From Pseudanabaena biceps (GTDB lineage: Bacteria > Cyanobacteriota > Cyanobacteriia > Pseudanabaenales > Pseudanabaenaceae): a stretch of 64,000 nucleotides of DNA. How positions within the stretch are numbered: the first letter of the stretch is position 1; each line of letters starts with the position of its first letter. Below the pieces are notes generated by a model. That model saw nothing but the letters and a program-made list of their open reading frames with translations. It did no database searches and was not told the DNA's origin. The stretch is taken from assembly GCA_013361095.1 (NCBI GenBank), contig JAATWA010000001.1, positions 682,001-746,000 on the forward strand, read 5' to 3'. Position numbers and translations under genes: made by a program. Shown here piece after piece: positions 54,934-63,442 of the stretch.

Positions 54934-54966
54934 TTTTGATACAGTCTGTTGCGGCTTTGGGTAGTA

Positions 54967-55017
54967 CAAGAAAATTTTTGAAAGGCTGGCAAAGCCAGCC
55001 TTTCAAAAATTTTCTTG
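54967..55017. repeat. Hairpin repeat, 24-bp arms
   Basis: Perfect arms beginning CAAGAAAATTTTTGAAAGG around AAA, between TACAGTCTGTTGCGGCTTTG and GAAAGCGCAAAGCGCTGTA, the latter a family A end. Confidence 0.9.
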
Positions 55018-55117
55018 GTTTTTAAGAAAGCGCAAAGCGCTGTAACGCTAATTTTTAACACAAGATTGTCTAATGTTTGCTATACACTATTGGCAGATAG
55101 TAACTAGATAAATCACT

Positions 55118-55582
55118 ATGACCTTCACCACAGAATCCCCAATGTCAACTGTAGAAGCAGAATCTAGTTTTGCACCACCTGTTAATCACGTTGTACAAAC
55201 CATCCAGACTGTCATTTCTAGCATGGATGCTGATAACTCAGCCCTAGAAAATCAGACAGAGGATACTTGGAAGTTTCAGTACGGTAGTGTGGAAGTAGTT
55301 GTCAATATCACAGGTGTCGAACCAAGTGATACTTTTACAGTTTTCTCAACGGTGTTAGCTGCGCCCTTCAAAGACGAAGCAAAAATGACACGTTGGTTAC
55401 TAGAAAAGAATGCGGCTGACACCTTTGAAGCGCGTTATGCAATTCAAAATGATCAAGTGTTAGTTCTTGCTTCTCGCTCTGTCGAAGATCTATCCCCTGC
55501 GGAAATCTCGCGGATTATTACCATCGTGGCGGCGATCGCGGATGACAACGATGAAATATTAAAAGAAAATTTTGGCGCATAG
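55118..55582 (+). CDS. YbjN domain-containing protein
   Basis: 154 residues. After a polar leader (residues 1-22), the protein has the YbjN-like alpha/beta arrangement: helix VVQTIQTVISSMD, strands WKFQYGSVEVVVNITG and FTVFSTVLAAPF, helix MTRWLLEKNAADTFEARYAI, strand QVLVLASR and a final helix IITIVAAIADDNDEIL. The fold is related to type III secretion chaperones. YbjN in enterobacteria affects stress tolerance and motility; the cyanobacterial role is unknown. It is probably a cytosolic protein-binding factor. Confidence 0.78.
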   Translation: MTFTTESPMSTVEAESSFAPPVNHVVQTIQTVISSMDADNSALENQTEDTWKFQYGSVEVVVNITGVEPSDTFTVFSTVLAAPFKDEAKMTRWLLEKNAADTFEARYAIQNDQVLVLASRSVEDLSPAEISRIITIVAAIADDNDEILKENFGA

Positions 55583-55621
55583 AAAATTTTTTAAAAGCTG
55601 ACTTTGCCAGCATTAATTACT

Positions 55622-55664
55622 AATAGTTAGCGGTGTGCGGCAAAGCCGCACACCGCTAACTATT
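55622..55664. repeat. Hairpin repeat with half a family B end
   Basis: Perfect 20-bp arms beginning AATAGTTAGCGGTG around AAA, followed by AAGGAAGGGAGTAAC, a single family B arm that also supplies the G-rich sequence before the lipoate ligase start. Confidence 0.85.
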
Positions 55665-55686
55665 TTAAGGAAGGGAGTAACTAACT

Positions 55687-56382
55687 ATGTATAGGTCATG
55701 GCAACTCTTGCCCTATGGGGAAATGTCAGGTCAAGAGCAAATGGATCAGGATAACTCTCTGCTCGATCGCCACTGTCAAGATCCGCAAGCACCATCAATT
55801 CTGAGATTTTATAACTGGACACCAGCAGCAATTTCCCTCGGCTTCCATCAAAAACAATATCCCGATCATTGGCAAGCGATCGCCGAAAAGTATCATCTGG
55901 ATATCGTGCGCCGACCAACTGGCGGTCGAGCCGTTTTACATCGAGGCGATCTCACTTACTCGGTGATTACTAATGTTGATCTTGATGGCAAATCGCGATC
56001 GCACCGTGAGGTTTATGAATACATTTGCGGATTTCTAATTCAAGGTTTTGCTGAGTTGGGGATTGAGTTAACCTATGGCAAATCAGGGCGTGGCTATATT
56101 CATAATCCCAGTTGTTTCTCTACAGCCACTAATGCCGATCTGGTGATTGACAATGGAAAGAAACTAATTGGCAGCGCTCAAGTCTATCGCCATAACTCAG
56201 TTTTGCAGCATGGCTCCATTGCGATCGCGCCCGATCATCAATTATTAACAGAACTATTCCAAACAGAAGTTCCCATTGTTGGCTGTCAAGAATTACTTCC
56301 CAATCAACCAGATTTAATTTCTAAACTAATTGAAGTTCTATCGCAATCGGCGCGGCAATACTTTCAAACGCAATTTCTGTAA
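55687..56382 (+). CDS. Lipoate--protein ligase family protein
   Basis: 231 residues of the biotin/lipoate A/B ligase superfamily. Seen: [40 protein letters not shown], a Cys in [15 protein letters not shown], and the substrate Lys block [23 protein letters not shown]. It could attach free lipoate (LplA), or transfer octanoyl from ACP (LipM-type, which uses a Cys near this position). Without the accessory domain, assignment between them is open. The GGAAGGGAG upstream, part of a family B repeat arm, may be its ribosome-binding site. Its 3' end overlaps the convergent pseudouridine synthase by 45 bp. Confidence 0.85.
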   Translation: MYRSWQLLPYGEMSGQEQMDQDNSLLDRHCQDPQAPSILRFYNWTPAAISLGFHQKQYPDHWQAIAEKYHLDIVRRPTGGRAVLHRGDLTYSVITNVDLDGKSRSHREVYEYICGFLIQGFAELGIELTYGKSGRGYIHNPSCFSTATNADLVIDNGKKLIGSAQVYRHNSVLQHGSIAIAPDHQLLTELFQTEVPIVGCQELLPNQPDLISKLIEVLSQSARQYFQTQFL

Positions 56383-56940
56383 CTCGACATCCGTTAGTGA
56401 TCGCCATTCACCTACACTTAGCCCTTCCAGACTTAAATGAGCGATCGCGACACGCACTAATCGCAGAGTCGGAAAACCCACTGATGCCGTCATTTTTCGC
56501 ACCTGTCGATTTTTACCTTCCGTTAAAGTTAGCTCAATCCATGCAGTCGGAATATTGGCGCGAAAGCGAATTGGTGGCTCGCGGGGCGGTAAGTCTGGCT
56601 CAGTTTCTAGTAACTTCGCGATCGCGGGTTTAGTGTGATAGCCCTGTATGGTCACACCATCTCGTAACTGCTGCAAAGATTCCTCTGTGGGTATTCGTTC
56701 CACTTGTACCCAATAGGTGCGGGTATGCTCAAACTGGGGATCAATGAGGCGATGCTTTAGTTGTCCATCATTGGTAAGCAACAGCAATCCTTCACTATCA
56801 AAATCTAATCTTCCTACGGAATACACTTCAGGAATATCAATATATTCTTTTAAAGTCGGACGTGGATTGCTGCTGTCGTCAGTAAACTGACACAAAACAC
56901 CATAGGGTTTATAAAAAAGAATATATTGGCGATCGGTCAT
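56338..56940 (-). CDS. RsuA/RluE-type rRNA pseudouridine synthase
   Basis: 200 residues, with no N-terminal S4 domain. The catalytic motif [19 protein letters not shown] carries the Asp nucleophile; [14 protein letters not shown] is the preceding strand, and [20 protein letters not shown] the later substrate-binding motif. The lack of an S4 domain and the length fit RluE, which modifies U2457 of 23S rRNA in E. coli, rather than RsuA or RluB. The C-terminal tail ([13 protein letters not shown]) is basic and encoded in the 45-bp overlap with the lipoate ligase gene. Confidence 0.9.
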   Translation of the reverse strand: MTDRQYILFYKPYGVLCQFTDDSSNPRPTLKEYIDIPEVYSVGRLDFDSEGLLLLTNDGQLKHRLIDPQFEHTRTYWVQVERIPTEESLQQLRDGVTIQGYHTKPAIAKLLETEPDLPPREPPIRFRANIPTAWIELTLTEGKNRQVRKMTASVGFPTLRLVRVAIAHLSLEGLSVGEWRSLTDVELQKLRLKVLPRRLR

Positions 56941-56966
56941 AAATTTTTACAGATTAAACTGTCAGG

Positions 56967-57105
56967 ATAGATCAGATTCTTGATCTGATCTATGAAACCA
57001 ATTTTGGGACTTTCAGCGCCAAAGGCGCTGAAAGTCCCAAAATTGGTTTTTTGAAAGTCAGCCTACGGCTGACTTTCAAAAAACCAATTTTTATAATGAG
57101 AATTG
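56967..57105. mobile_element. Family D composite element
   Basis: ATAGATCAGAT-TCTTG-ATCTGATCTAT, then 26-bp arms beginning AAACCAATTTTGGGAC around AAA, then TTGAAAGTCAGCC around TAC, ending at TTATAATGAGAATTG, the family D right end. It has the same modular order as 15279-15405 with different arm interiors. Confidence 0.75.
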
Positions 57106-57109
57106 ATAT

Positions 57110-57140
57110 TAGTAAGGCGGCGCGTAGCGCCGCCTTACTA
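57110..57140. repeat. Hairpin repeat
   Basis: 14-bp arms TAGTAAGGCGGCGC around GTA, followed by the family A-like CGTGCTTTGCGCTGTAA. Confidence 0.8.
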
Positions 57141-57216
57141 CTTAACCACCGTGCTTTGCGCTGTAAGATGACAGCATATACAATGCCCCTAATTGATACA
57201 TCGCCCACCTTCAGCC

Positions 57217-58245
57217 ATGACAACTGCCAATCGCGAAAATCGGTCTCTCAAGAATTTAATTTTTAATGATACGACTAGCTTTATCTTCAAACGAATCGGA
57301 CAAGCCGTGATTGTGGTTTTAGGTGTGTCAATTCTGAGCTTTTTTGCAATTACAAAATCTCCCGGTAACTGCTTTTCAGAACTCCGAAATAACCCTAGTA
57401 CGCCCAAGAAAACCATTGAGCAGCTAGAAAAACAAATGAACTACGATAAGCCCGACGCATTGCAGTATCTGCTCTGGCTGCAAAATACCCTAAATGGTAA
57501 TTTGGGTGTGCGTTGTCAAGGTTTAGCCCCCGTCACACCCCTGATTGTCGAAAGGGCTGGCAACACTCTATTGATGTCTCTGGCATCGCTAGTCACCACA
57601 TGGCTCTTGGCAATTCCCCTCGGCATCTATAGCGCTGTTAAGCAAAACACTTGGATCGATCGACTGATTCAGATTGTTAGTTATGGCACACAGGGATTTC
57701 CTAGTTTTGTGTTGGCGATTTTATTATTGATGGTTGCTCAAAATACGGGTTGGTTTCCTGTCGGTGGTATGACTAGCATTGATTACGCCGACCTGTCTCC
57801 CTTGGGCAAATTTTTTGATGTTGCTCATCACATGGTCTTGCCAACCCTAACCTTAACTCTGGTGAGCTTTGCAGGATTACAGCGAATTATGCGCGGTAGT
57901 TTGTTAGATGTATTGCGCCAAGACTATATCAAAACGGCTCGAGCCAAAGGATTACCTGAGAGCAAAGTTATTTATGTCCATGCCTTACGCAATGCCATTA
58001 ATCCACTGATTACTCTTTTGGGCTTTGAATTTGGCGGACTACTAGGCGGTGCATTCATCACCGAATTCTTTTTTAGCTGGCCAGGACTAGGTAAGCTCTT
58101 GCTGGATGCAACTAGGGAAAAAGATACTAATTTGGTGATGGCAGGACTGATGTTAGGCACTTTAATGTTAGTAGTCGGCAATTTAATTGGAGACTTATTA
58201 CTCAAAGCTGTCGATCCTAGAATTAAACTTGACGATATGGACTAG
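57217..58245 (+). CDS. Peptide/oligopeptide ABC transporter permease (DppB/OppB type)
   Basis: 342 residues with six predicted helices. Seen: FIFKRIGQAVIVVLGVSILSF, NTLLMSLASLVTTWLLAIPLG, FPSFVLAILLLMVAQNTGWF, and the EAA-type coupling loop DVLRQDYIKTARAKGLPE, followed by VHALRNAINPLITLLGFEFG and FFSWPGLGKLLLDAT. It is one of two permease subunits for uptake of peptides, nickel or other solutes; the DppC-type partner, binding protein and ATPases are absent here. TTG 57193 could extend it, but ATG 57217 (MTTANREN) is more likely. Confidence 0.9.
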   Translation: MTTANRENRSLKNLIFNDTTSFIFKRIGQAVIVVLGVSILSFFAITKSPGNCFSELRNNPSTPKKTIEQLEKQMNYDKPDALQYLLWLQNTLNGNLGVRCQGLAPVTPLIVERAGNTLLMSLASLVTTWLLAIPLGIYSAVKQNTWIDRLIQIVSYGTQGFPSFVLAILLLMVAQNTGWFPVGGMTSIDYADLSPLGKFFDVAHHMVLPTLTLTLVSFAGLQRIMRGSLLDVLRQDYIKTARAKGLPESKVIYVHALRNAINPLITLLGFEFGGLLGGAFITEFFFSWPGLGKLLLDATREKDTNLVMAGLMLGTLMLVVGNLIGDLLLKAVDPRIKLDDMD

Positions 58246-58256
58246 CTACAGTGCAA

Positions 58257-58280
58257 GAAAACTTTTAAAAGTTTTCTTGG
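58257..58280. repeat. Loopless palindrome
   Basis: AAGAAAACTTTT and AAAAGTTTTCTT are directly abutted, with a CAAAGCGCTGTA family A end nearby. It is the first of two elements in the 275-bp gap before devB. Confidence 0.6.
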
Positions 58281-58324
58281 GTTTTAATAAAGCTCAAAGC
58301 GCTGTACTTAGGAACGAGCTGATA

Positions 58325-58409
58325 AATAAAGTACCATTTCAGATTTCAGAGACTTGTTGGGGCGACTTCGCCGCCCCAACAAGTCTGGTTTTATATTTGG
58401 TACTTTATT
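58325..58409. repeat. Nested inverted repeat element
   Basis: Outer AATAAAGTACCA / TGGTACTTTATT and inner AGACTTGTTGGGGC / GCCCCAACAAGTCT around GACTTCGCC. The outer ends differ from families A-D. Confidence 0.7.
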
Positions 58410-58520
58410 AAATCGCACAGCCCTTAAGTCACTGAAAAGCTCAAAATTGGTTTTTTGAAATCGCCATTACTCGCTTCTTGGGTTTAACATTTATACCATT
58501 GCACAAACAAAGCTAGCATC

Positions 58521-59687
58521 ATGACAAAAGCCTTAGAACCCAAAACCTCCAATAAATTTCTAATCCCAGCGATCGCTCTCGCCCTTGCAGCATTGGGCGT
58601 AGGTATTTGGTTGGTGATTGGACGCTCAGCTAGCAATTCTACACAGACCAATGCACCTGCGGCAGTCAATACTGCTAACCCCAAAACCTCAAGCACCACA
58701 ATCAGTGCCTTAGGACGCTTGGAGCCGCAGGGCGAAGTAATCAAAGTTGCCTCTCCTTCAGCATTAGGAACATCACGGATCGTCAAACTTCTCGTAAAGG
58801 AAGGTGACTTGGTTAAGCAGGGACAAGTGATTGCGATTATCGACAGCTACGATCGCTCGGTAGCCTCATTACTGCAAGCTCAAAGCCAAGCTCAAGAAAG
58901 TGAACGGAATCTTGCCAAAGTACGCGCTGGCGCAAAAAGTGGCGATATTGTTGCTCAACAAGGAAATGTCCTATCCTCAGCCGCTAATGTCAAAGCCGTT
59001 GAAGCAAATCTGGCTAGAATTCAAGCAGAGTTAGAAATTGCAGCGCGGGATTACGATCGCTTTCTCAAAGTTTATAAGGAAGGAGCCGTCTCGCAAACAG
59101 TACTAGATAGCTATCGCATTAAAGCTGAGACACTAAAGGGACAGTTTATCCAAGCACAGCAAGAAGTCCAGCAAGCACAGTCGCAACTACGTCAGTCGCA
59201 AGGCTTGCTTAGTAGTGTGATGGAAGTCCGCCCCACCGATATCCAGTTTGCGGAAGCACAATTACAAACGGCGATCGTCAATGTCAAGCGTGCTGAGGTG
59301 GATCTAGATCTAGCTCAAGTTCGCGCTCCGATCTCGGGTCAAGTTCTCAAGATTAATTCTAAAAATGGTGAAGTGGTCAGCCAAACTGACGGTGTAATTG
59401 ATCTTGGTAATACTAGTCAAATGTATGTGGTGGCTGAGATCTACGAAACCGATATTAGCAAAATCAAAATTGGTCAAAAAGCCACAATTGATAGTGAGGT
59501 GTTTGAAGGAACTATTACTGGGAAAGTCGATAGTATTGGCTTAAAAATTGCCAAAAATGATGTAATTGGCACTGATCCCGCCGCTAAGACCGATGCCAGA
59601 ATAATTGAGATCAAAATCAAGCTTGACGATAGCAAAAAAGTCTCGGGGCTGACTAATTTACAAGTCAGGGTCAAGATTGAGATTTAG
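58521..59687 (+). CDS. devB: DevB-like ABC exporter membrane fusion protein
   Basis: 388 residues of the HlyD family. An N-terminal membrane anchor (FLIPAIALALAALGVGIWLVI) is followed by a lipoyl half (SALGRLEPQGEVIKVASPS, LVKEGDLVKQGQVIAIID), a long alpha-hairpin (about residues 115-250, Gln/Ala-rich), the second half LAQVRAPISGQVLKINSKNG, and beta-barrel VVAEIYETDISKIKIGQKAT. In heterocyst formers, DevBCA exports envelope glycolipid through TolC; in other cyanobacteria, DevB homologues serve undefined lipid or compound export. It precedes the matching permease devC by 149 bp, with two hairpins between. No devA follows. Confidence 0.88.
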   Translation: MTKALEPKTSNKFLIPAIALALAALGVGIWLVIGRSASNSTQTNAPAAVNTANPKTSSTTISALGRLEPQGEVIKVASPSALGTSRIVKLLVKEGDLVKQGQVIAIIDSYDRSVASLLQAQSQAQESERNLAKVRAGAKSGDIVAQQGNVLSSAANVKAVEANLARIQAELEIAARDYDRFLKVYKEGAVSQTVLDSYRIKAETLKGQFIQAQQEVQQAQSQLRQSQGLLSSVMEVRPTDIQFAEAQLQTAIVNVKRAEVDLDLAQVRAPISGQVLKINSKNGEVVSQTDGVIDLGNTSQMYVVAEIYETDISKIKIGQKATIDSEVFEGTITGKVDSIGLKIAKNDVIGTDPAAKTDARIIEIKIKLDDSKKVSGLTNLQVRVKIEI

Positions 59688-59690
59688 CGA

Positions 59691-59725
59691 TTTTGGACTC
59701 AAGCAAAATTTGCTTGAGTCCAAAA
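59691..59725. repeat. Hairpin repeat after devB
   Basis: 14-bp arms TTTTGGACTCAAGC around AAAATTT, three bases past the devB stop. Confidence 0.8.
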
Positions 59726-59776
59726 CCCAAAAGATGAGTTGCGGCGCTTCGCGCCGCAACTCATCTTTTGGGTTTT
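59722..59776. repeat. Hairpin repeat, family A
   Basis: Perfect 26-bp arms beginning AAAACCCAAAAGATGAG around TTC, followed by GGGTTTGTCCTAACATTGAT, a family A end. The upstream open frame of devC begins in it. Confidence 0.9.
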
Positions 59777-59836
59777 GGGTTTGTCCTAACATTGATGAAT
59801 AAAGCTACATTTTGTTTTCACCTAGTTAAAAACTCT

Positions 59837-61222
59837 ATGATTTTTGCCGTACCCCTTGCTTGGTTACAACTTACTTACGAAAAAAGTCGCCTGTTAGTAG
59901 CGATCGCAGGAATTACCTTTGCAGTTGTCCTGATGTTTCTGCAATTAGGTTTTCGGGATGCGCTATTTACTAGTGCAATCCGCTTGCAAAGTAACCTGAT
60001 CAGCGATCTCGTAATCATTAGTCCTCAATCGACAAATCTAGTCGGAATGCGGAACTTTTCACAGCGTCGTCTTTACCAAGCAAGAGGGATTAAAGGTGTA
60101 GACTCTGTCAACCCCATTTATATCGGGCTGGGCGCTTGGAAAATTCAAGAAGATCCTGCGGGACAAACCCGAAACATTTTAGTTGTTGGGGCAAATCCTG
60201 ACGCGAAAGTTTTCAAAATTGCGGGGGCAGAGAATAATATCGATCGCGTTAAAACTCAAGATGTGGTGTTGTTCGATCGCGCTTCTCGTGCTGAGTTTGG
60301 TCCTATCGTCAGCGAGTGCGGTGTTTTAGAACTCAAAACTAAATTTACTCCCGAAGCTTTTAGTTGCAACCATCTGGTGAGTCGGGAAGTTGCTAATCGC
60401 AAAATTACTGTGGGTGGCTTATTTGAGCTAGGAGCTTCCTTTGCCGCCGATGGCGCGATGATTACTAGTGAAACTAACTTTTTGCGAATTTTTGACACGC
60501 GCAAGTCAGGACTTATTAATGTAGGGCTAATCAATTTACGTCCTGAGGCTCTACCCTTTGAGGTAATGCTGGAATATATTCGCGCCCAGCCCAGTGAAAC
60601 CGTAGTCCTTCCCCGTGAAAAGTTACCGCCCGATGGCAAAAGGATTTTCGCCTTATTTCAAGAAAGAGTTGGCGAAGATGGCAAGGTGACTCGCGAAGAA
60701 AATAAAGATAAAGTCGAGATTGCTAAATCTGACTTAAGAATTGAGGATCTGCAAAAGACCGAAGATGCGGCGATCGAGGATACAAGGATCATGACCGCAG
60801 CGGGATATATCAATTTTGAAAAGAGTTACTGGCAAAAAGGCACTGCGATCGGCTTTATATTTTCTCTCGGCACAGTGATGGGCTTTATCGTTGGCATCGT
60901 CATCGTTTACCAAATTTTATACACCGATGTTTCCGATCACCTTGCGGAATATGCCACACTCAAGGCGATGGGTTATAACAATTTATATCTAGCACAGGTA
61001 GTGATCCAAGAAGCTTTTGTATTGTCGATTTTGGGTTTTATTCCCGGATTAGGCATTTCTTTTGGACTATACAACCTCACCAAAAACGCGACGCTTTTGC
61101 CACTCTACATTTGGGACAAAGCGATTCCTGTACTGATTTTGACAATGGTTATGTGCATTATTTCAGGTGCAATATCTCTCCGCAAAGTTCAGTCTGCCGA
61201 CCCAGCCGAAATTTTTGGTTAA
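59837..61222 (+). CDS. devC: DevC-like ABC exporter permease (MacB/FtsX type)
   Basis: 461 residues. TM1 lies in PLAWLQLTYEKSRLLVAIAGI, and a large extracytoplasmic domain (about 60-310) precedes three C-terminal helices (GFIFSLGTVMGFIVGIVIVY, VVIQEAFVLSILGFIPGLGI and AIPVLILTMVMCIISGAISL). The terminal RKVQSADPAEIFG is typical of DevC. Start 59837 matches the usual DevC N-terminus; the frame is open to 59768 through repeat sequence. Residues about 270-310 (FQERVGEDGKVTREENKDKV and after) look like an extra charged insertion before the EKSYW-type motif. The ATPase subunit DevA is absent downstream. Confidence 0.88.
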   Translation: MIFAVPLAWLQLTYEKSRLLVAIAGITFAVVLMFLQLGFRDALFTSAIRLQSNLISDLVIISPQSTNLVGMRNFSQRRLYQARGIKGVDSVNPIYIGLGAWKIQEDPAGQTRNILVVGANPDAKVFKIAGAENNIDRVKTQDVVLFDRASRAEFGPIVSECGVLELKTKFTPEAFSCNHLVSREVANRKITVGGLFELGASFAADGAMITSETNFLRIFDTRKSGLINVGLINLRPEALPFEVMLEYIRAQPSETVVLPREKLPPDGKRIFALFQERVGEDGKVTREENKDKVEIAKSDLRIEDLQKTEDAAIEDTRIMTAAGYINFEKSYWQKGTAIGFIFSLGTVMGFIVGIVIVYQILYTDVSDHLAEYATLKAMGYNNLYLAQVVIQEAFVLSILGFIPGLGISFGLYNLTKNATLLPLYIWDKAIPVLILTMVMCIISGAISLRKVQSADPAEIFG

Positions 61223-61226
61223 TACC

Positions 61227-61259
61227 AAAACTAAAAATGGCAGAGCCATTTTTAGTTTT
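61227..61259 (+). terminator. Hairpin terminator after devC
   Basis: 15-bp arms AAAACTAAAAATGGC around AGA, five bases past the devC stop. Confidence 0.8.
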
Positions 61260-61274
61260 AAAATCCAGTAAGTT

Positions 61275-61331
61275 CACAAAAACATAAGAGAAAAGCCGCG
61301 CTTAGCGCGGCTTTTCTCTTATGTTTTTGTG
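61275..61331. repeat. Hairpin repeat, 27-bp arms
   Basis: Perfect arms beginning CACAAAAACATAAGAG around TTA, followed by AAGCGCTGCC. It lies past the trmB stop on the convergent side. Confidence 0.85.
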
Positions 61332-61388
61332 AAGCGCTGCCACTCATCTCAGAAATCCTCATTGATGCTGGCAGCATCAAAATGTTTA

Positions 61389-62120
61389 TTATTTGCGCCG
61401 AAAATAAGCGCGGTAGACTGGTAAACCCTGCGAGATTACTGAGCTTTCGCGCTCAGTGGGAACATGACTTGGAAAAACTGACTCGTCAGCAAAGCTACCT
61501 GCGCCCGCCATATTTACAAAATTGTCGTTGACTTCAAAATGTTGACGCATATCTTCGGCAACTTCAAAGACATCAGATTGTAATAACACCGAGGCATTGG
61601 GTACTAAAAGTTCCGCTAAGGTTACTACTAAATCTGGCTGGACGGTGCGCCGTTTTTGTTGACGACGCTTAAACCAAGGATCGGGAAACTGCACTGTCAC
61701 TTCTTGCAATGAGCCTTTGGGCAGCAGTCCCGCTAGCGACACATTGGCATTACAAAAAATGTAATGGAGATTTTTTAGTTCTAATTCATCGCGAACTTGA
61801 TTGCAGCGATCGACCAATGGTTCACGAATTTCTAAACCTAAAAAATTCCAGTCAGGCTTTAGCTGAGACATTTGTAAAATATATCTTCCTCTTGCACAAC
61901 CGATATCTAGGCTTAAGGGCTGCGACCAATCACCATAAACCTCTTCCCAAATTGGCGGAGCGATCGCAGTGCTATATTTTTTAGCGAGAGGATTGACATG
62001 TTCTCTGACCCGCGCTCGGCGTGCCACATTGTCATTACAAACATTAACAATCACATCGCTGACAATAGTTTCTCCTATGGACTGATTTGGTTGAGAATTT
62101 GGAAAGTTTTGTATATTCAT
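61389..62120 (-). CDS. trmB: tRNA (guanine-N7)-methyltransferase TrmB
   Basis: A 243-residue enzyme that methylates G46 of the tRNA variable loop with S-adenosylmethionine. Seen: SAM-binding LSLDIGCARGRYILQMSQL, PDWNFLGLEIREPLVDRC, YIFCNANVSLAGLLP, and the family hallmark VQFPDPWFKRRQQKRRTVQP, in which the PDPWxK Asp is catalytic. An N-terminal extension (about 35 residues) precedes the usual VRQHVNPL-like start (RVREHVNPLAKKY). A hairpin repeat lies directly upstream. Confidence 0.95.
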   Translation of the reverse strand: MNIQNFPNSQPNQSIGETIVSDVIVNVCNDNVARRARVREHVNPLAKKYSTAIAPPIWEEVYGDWSQPLSLDIGCARGRYILQMSQLKPDWNFLGLEIREPLVDRCNQVRDELELKNLHYIFCNANVSLAGLLPKGSLQEVTVQFPDPWFKRRQQKRRTVQPDLVVTLAELLVPNASVLLQSDVFEVAEDMRQHFEVNDNFVNMAGAGSFADESVFPSHVPTERESSVISQGLPVYRAYFRRK

Positions 62121-62140
62121 GGCTAACAGAGTATTTGTAG

Positions 62141-62199
62141 CCCAAGCCCGAGAGGTGAGTGGCGGCGCTTCGCGCCGCCACTCACCTCTCGGGCTTGGG
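62141..62199. repeat. Hairpin repeat, 28-bp arms
   Basis: Perfect arms beginning CCCAAGCCCGAGAGGTG around TTC, 20 bp upstream of the trmB ATG, within its likely promoter region. Confidence 0.93.
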
Positions 62200-62358
62200 T
62201 TTGCCCAGCTAATTATAGCGCTCAGGCTCTTTTAGTTTTTGATAAACACTTTCGATCGCGGCTCTGGGATATACCTATACTTGTAGCTACCTATAGTAGA
62301 AAAAAGCAAAACTTTATAACTTGCGAACCTTTTGCCCACGCAACTAGCTTTCTCTAGT

Positions 62359-63342
62359 ATGTCTGACCCGTTTTTCCCAATCACCTATTCCACCCTTGCT
62401 CCCCAAGCCATCATTGATCGCATTTTATGCCGTTATCCAATTGGTGAAGTTACCAATTGTGTATTTTGGATGCGCGGTTTAAGTGATATCTATATGGTCG
62501 AAGCAGGCGATCGCCGCTATGTGTTGCGCGTTTCCCATGCACATTGGCGCACTAAGGCAGAAACTGAGTTTGAGTTGGAGTTATTAGACTTTCTCCATAA
62601 AAATCATATTCCCGTTGCCTATCCGATGTGGACAGAGCAAGGAGAAATTGCGATCGAGATCCCTGCCCTAGAGGGTACTCGCTACGCCGCCCTCTTTACC
62701 TATGCCACAGGCAAAGTTGCGGTGGGCGACCTGAATAAAGTCCAAGCTCAGAGATTAGGGGAAACCTTAGCCAAGTTACATCGGGCAGCCCAAGATTTTC
62801 AATGCTATTTAGATCGCCCACATCTAACTATTCAGTATTTGCTTGATGACTCACTTGGGGATTTATCGCCATTTTTAGAAGAATCAGCAAGGGATTACAT
62901 GGGTGACGCGATCGCCCAAATCAAAGAACAGATCGATGATTTACCTCAAGAAATGCCAATCTGGAGCGTATGTTGGGGCGATCCGCACAGTGGCAATGTG
63001 CATTTTACCGATGACAATCAGATTACGCTTTTTGACTTTGACCAATGTGGCTATGGCTGGCGCTCCTTTGATATTGCTAAGTTTTTGCAGGTAACTTTGC
63101 AGGCGGGAATTAGTCCTAGCGTTCGCAAAGCTTTTTTGCATGGATATCAGTCCACGCAAGCCCTCGAAGAAATCGAATTAACTTGTATGCAGCCACTCAT
63201 GCAGGTTGCTCAAATCTGGTCATGGGCGATTAGCGTTAAGTCGGCAACAATGCATAACCACAGCAAACTTGATCACAGCTATTTTCACTATCGCCTTGAG
63301 CATTTCAAAATGTTGCGATCGCCTGACTGGAAGCCCTTTTAA
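62359..63342 (+). CDS. Aminoglycoside phosphotransferase (APH) family kinase
   Basis: 327 residues. The kinase-like fold has LSDIYMVEAGDRRYVLRVS (N-lobe Lys region), the catalytic loop VCWGDPHSGNVHF (D-x-H-x-x-N type) and the metal-binding FDFDQCGYGWRSFDIAKFL. The family spans homoserine kinase type II, SrkA-like stress kinases and aminoglycoside kinases; small-molecule phosphorylation is expected, but the substrate cannot be read. ATG 62359 (MSDPFFPITYS) is preferred over TTG 62332. There is no resistance context around it, so a housekeeping kinase is likelier than antibiotic resistance. Confidence 0.85.
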   Translation: MSDPFFPITYSTLAPQAIIDRILCRYPIGEVTNCVFWMRGLSDIYMVEAGDRRYVLRVSHAHWRTKAETEFELELLDFLHKNHIPVAYPMWTEQGEIAIEIPALEGTRYAALFTYATGKVAVGDLNKVQAQRLGETLAKLHRAAQDFQCYLDRPHLTIQYLLDDSLGDLSPFLEESARDYMGDAIAQIKEQIDDLPQEMPIWSVCWGDPHSGNVHFTDDNQITLFDFDQCGYGWRSFDIAKFLQVTLQAGISPSVRKAFLHGYQSTQALEEIELTCMQPLMQVAQIWSWAISVKSATMHNHSKLDHSYFHYRLEHFKMLRSPDWKPF

Positions 63343-63383
63343 AAAGCTATGGCTTGCTTTAGCTGTAACCATACAAGTCAGGA

Positions 63384-63442
63384 CATAAAACCCAAGAGAT
63401 AATTGCGGCGCTTCGCGCCGCAATTATCTCTTGGGTTTTATG
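63384..63442. repeat. Hairpin repeat, family A, both ends present
   Basis: Perfect 28-bp arms beginning CATAAAACCCAAGAG around TTC. The left flank AGCTGTAACCATACAAGTCAGG and right flank GAAAGCGCAAAGCGCTGTA are given here as boundaries of a full element at about 63361-63462. The right end supplies the pyrC stop and last codons. Confidence 0.9.
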
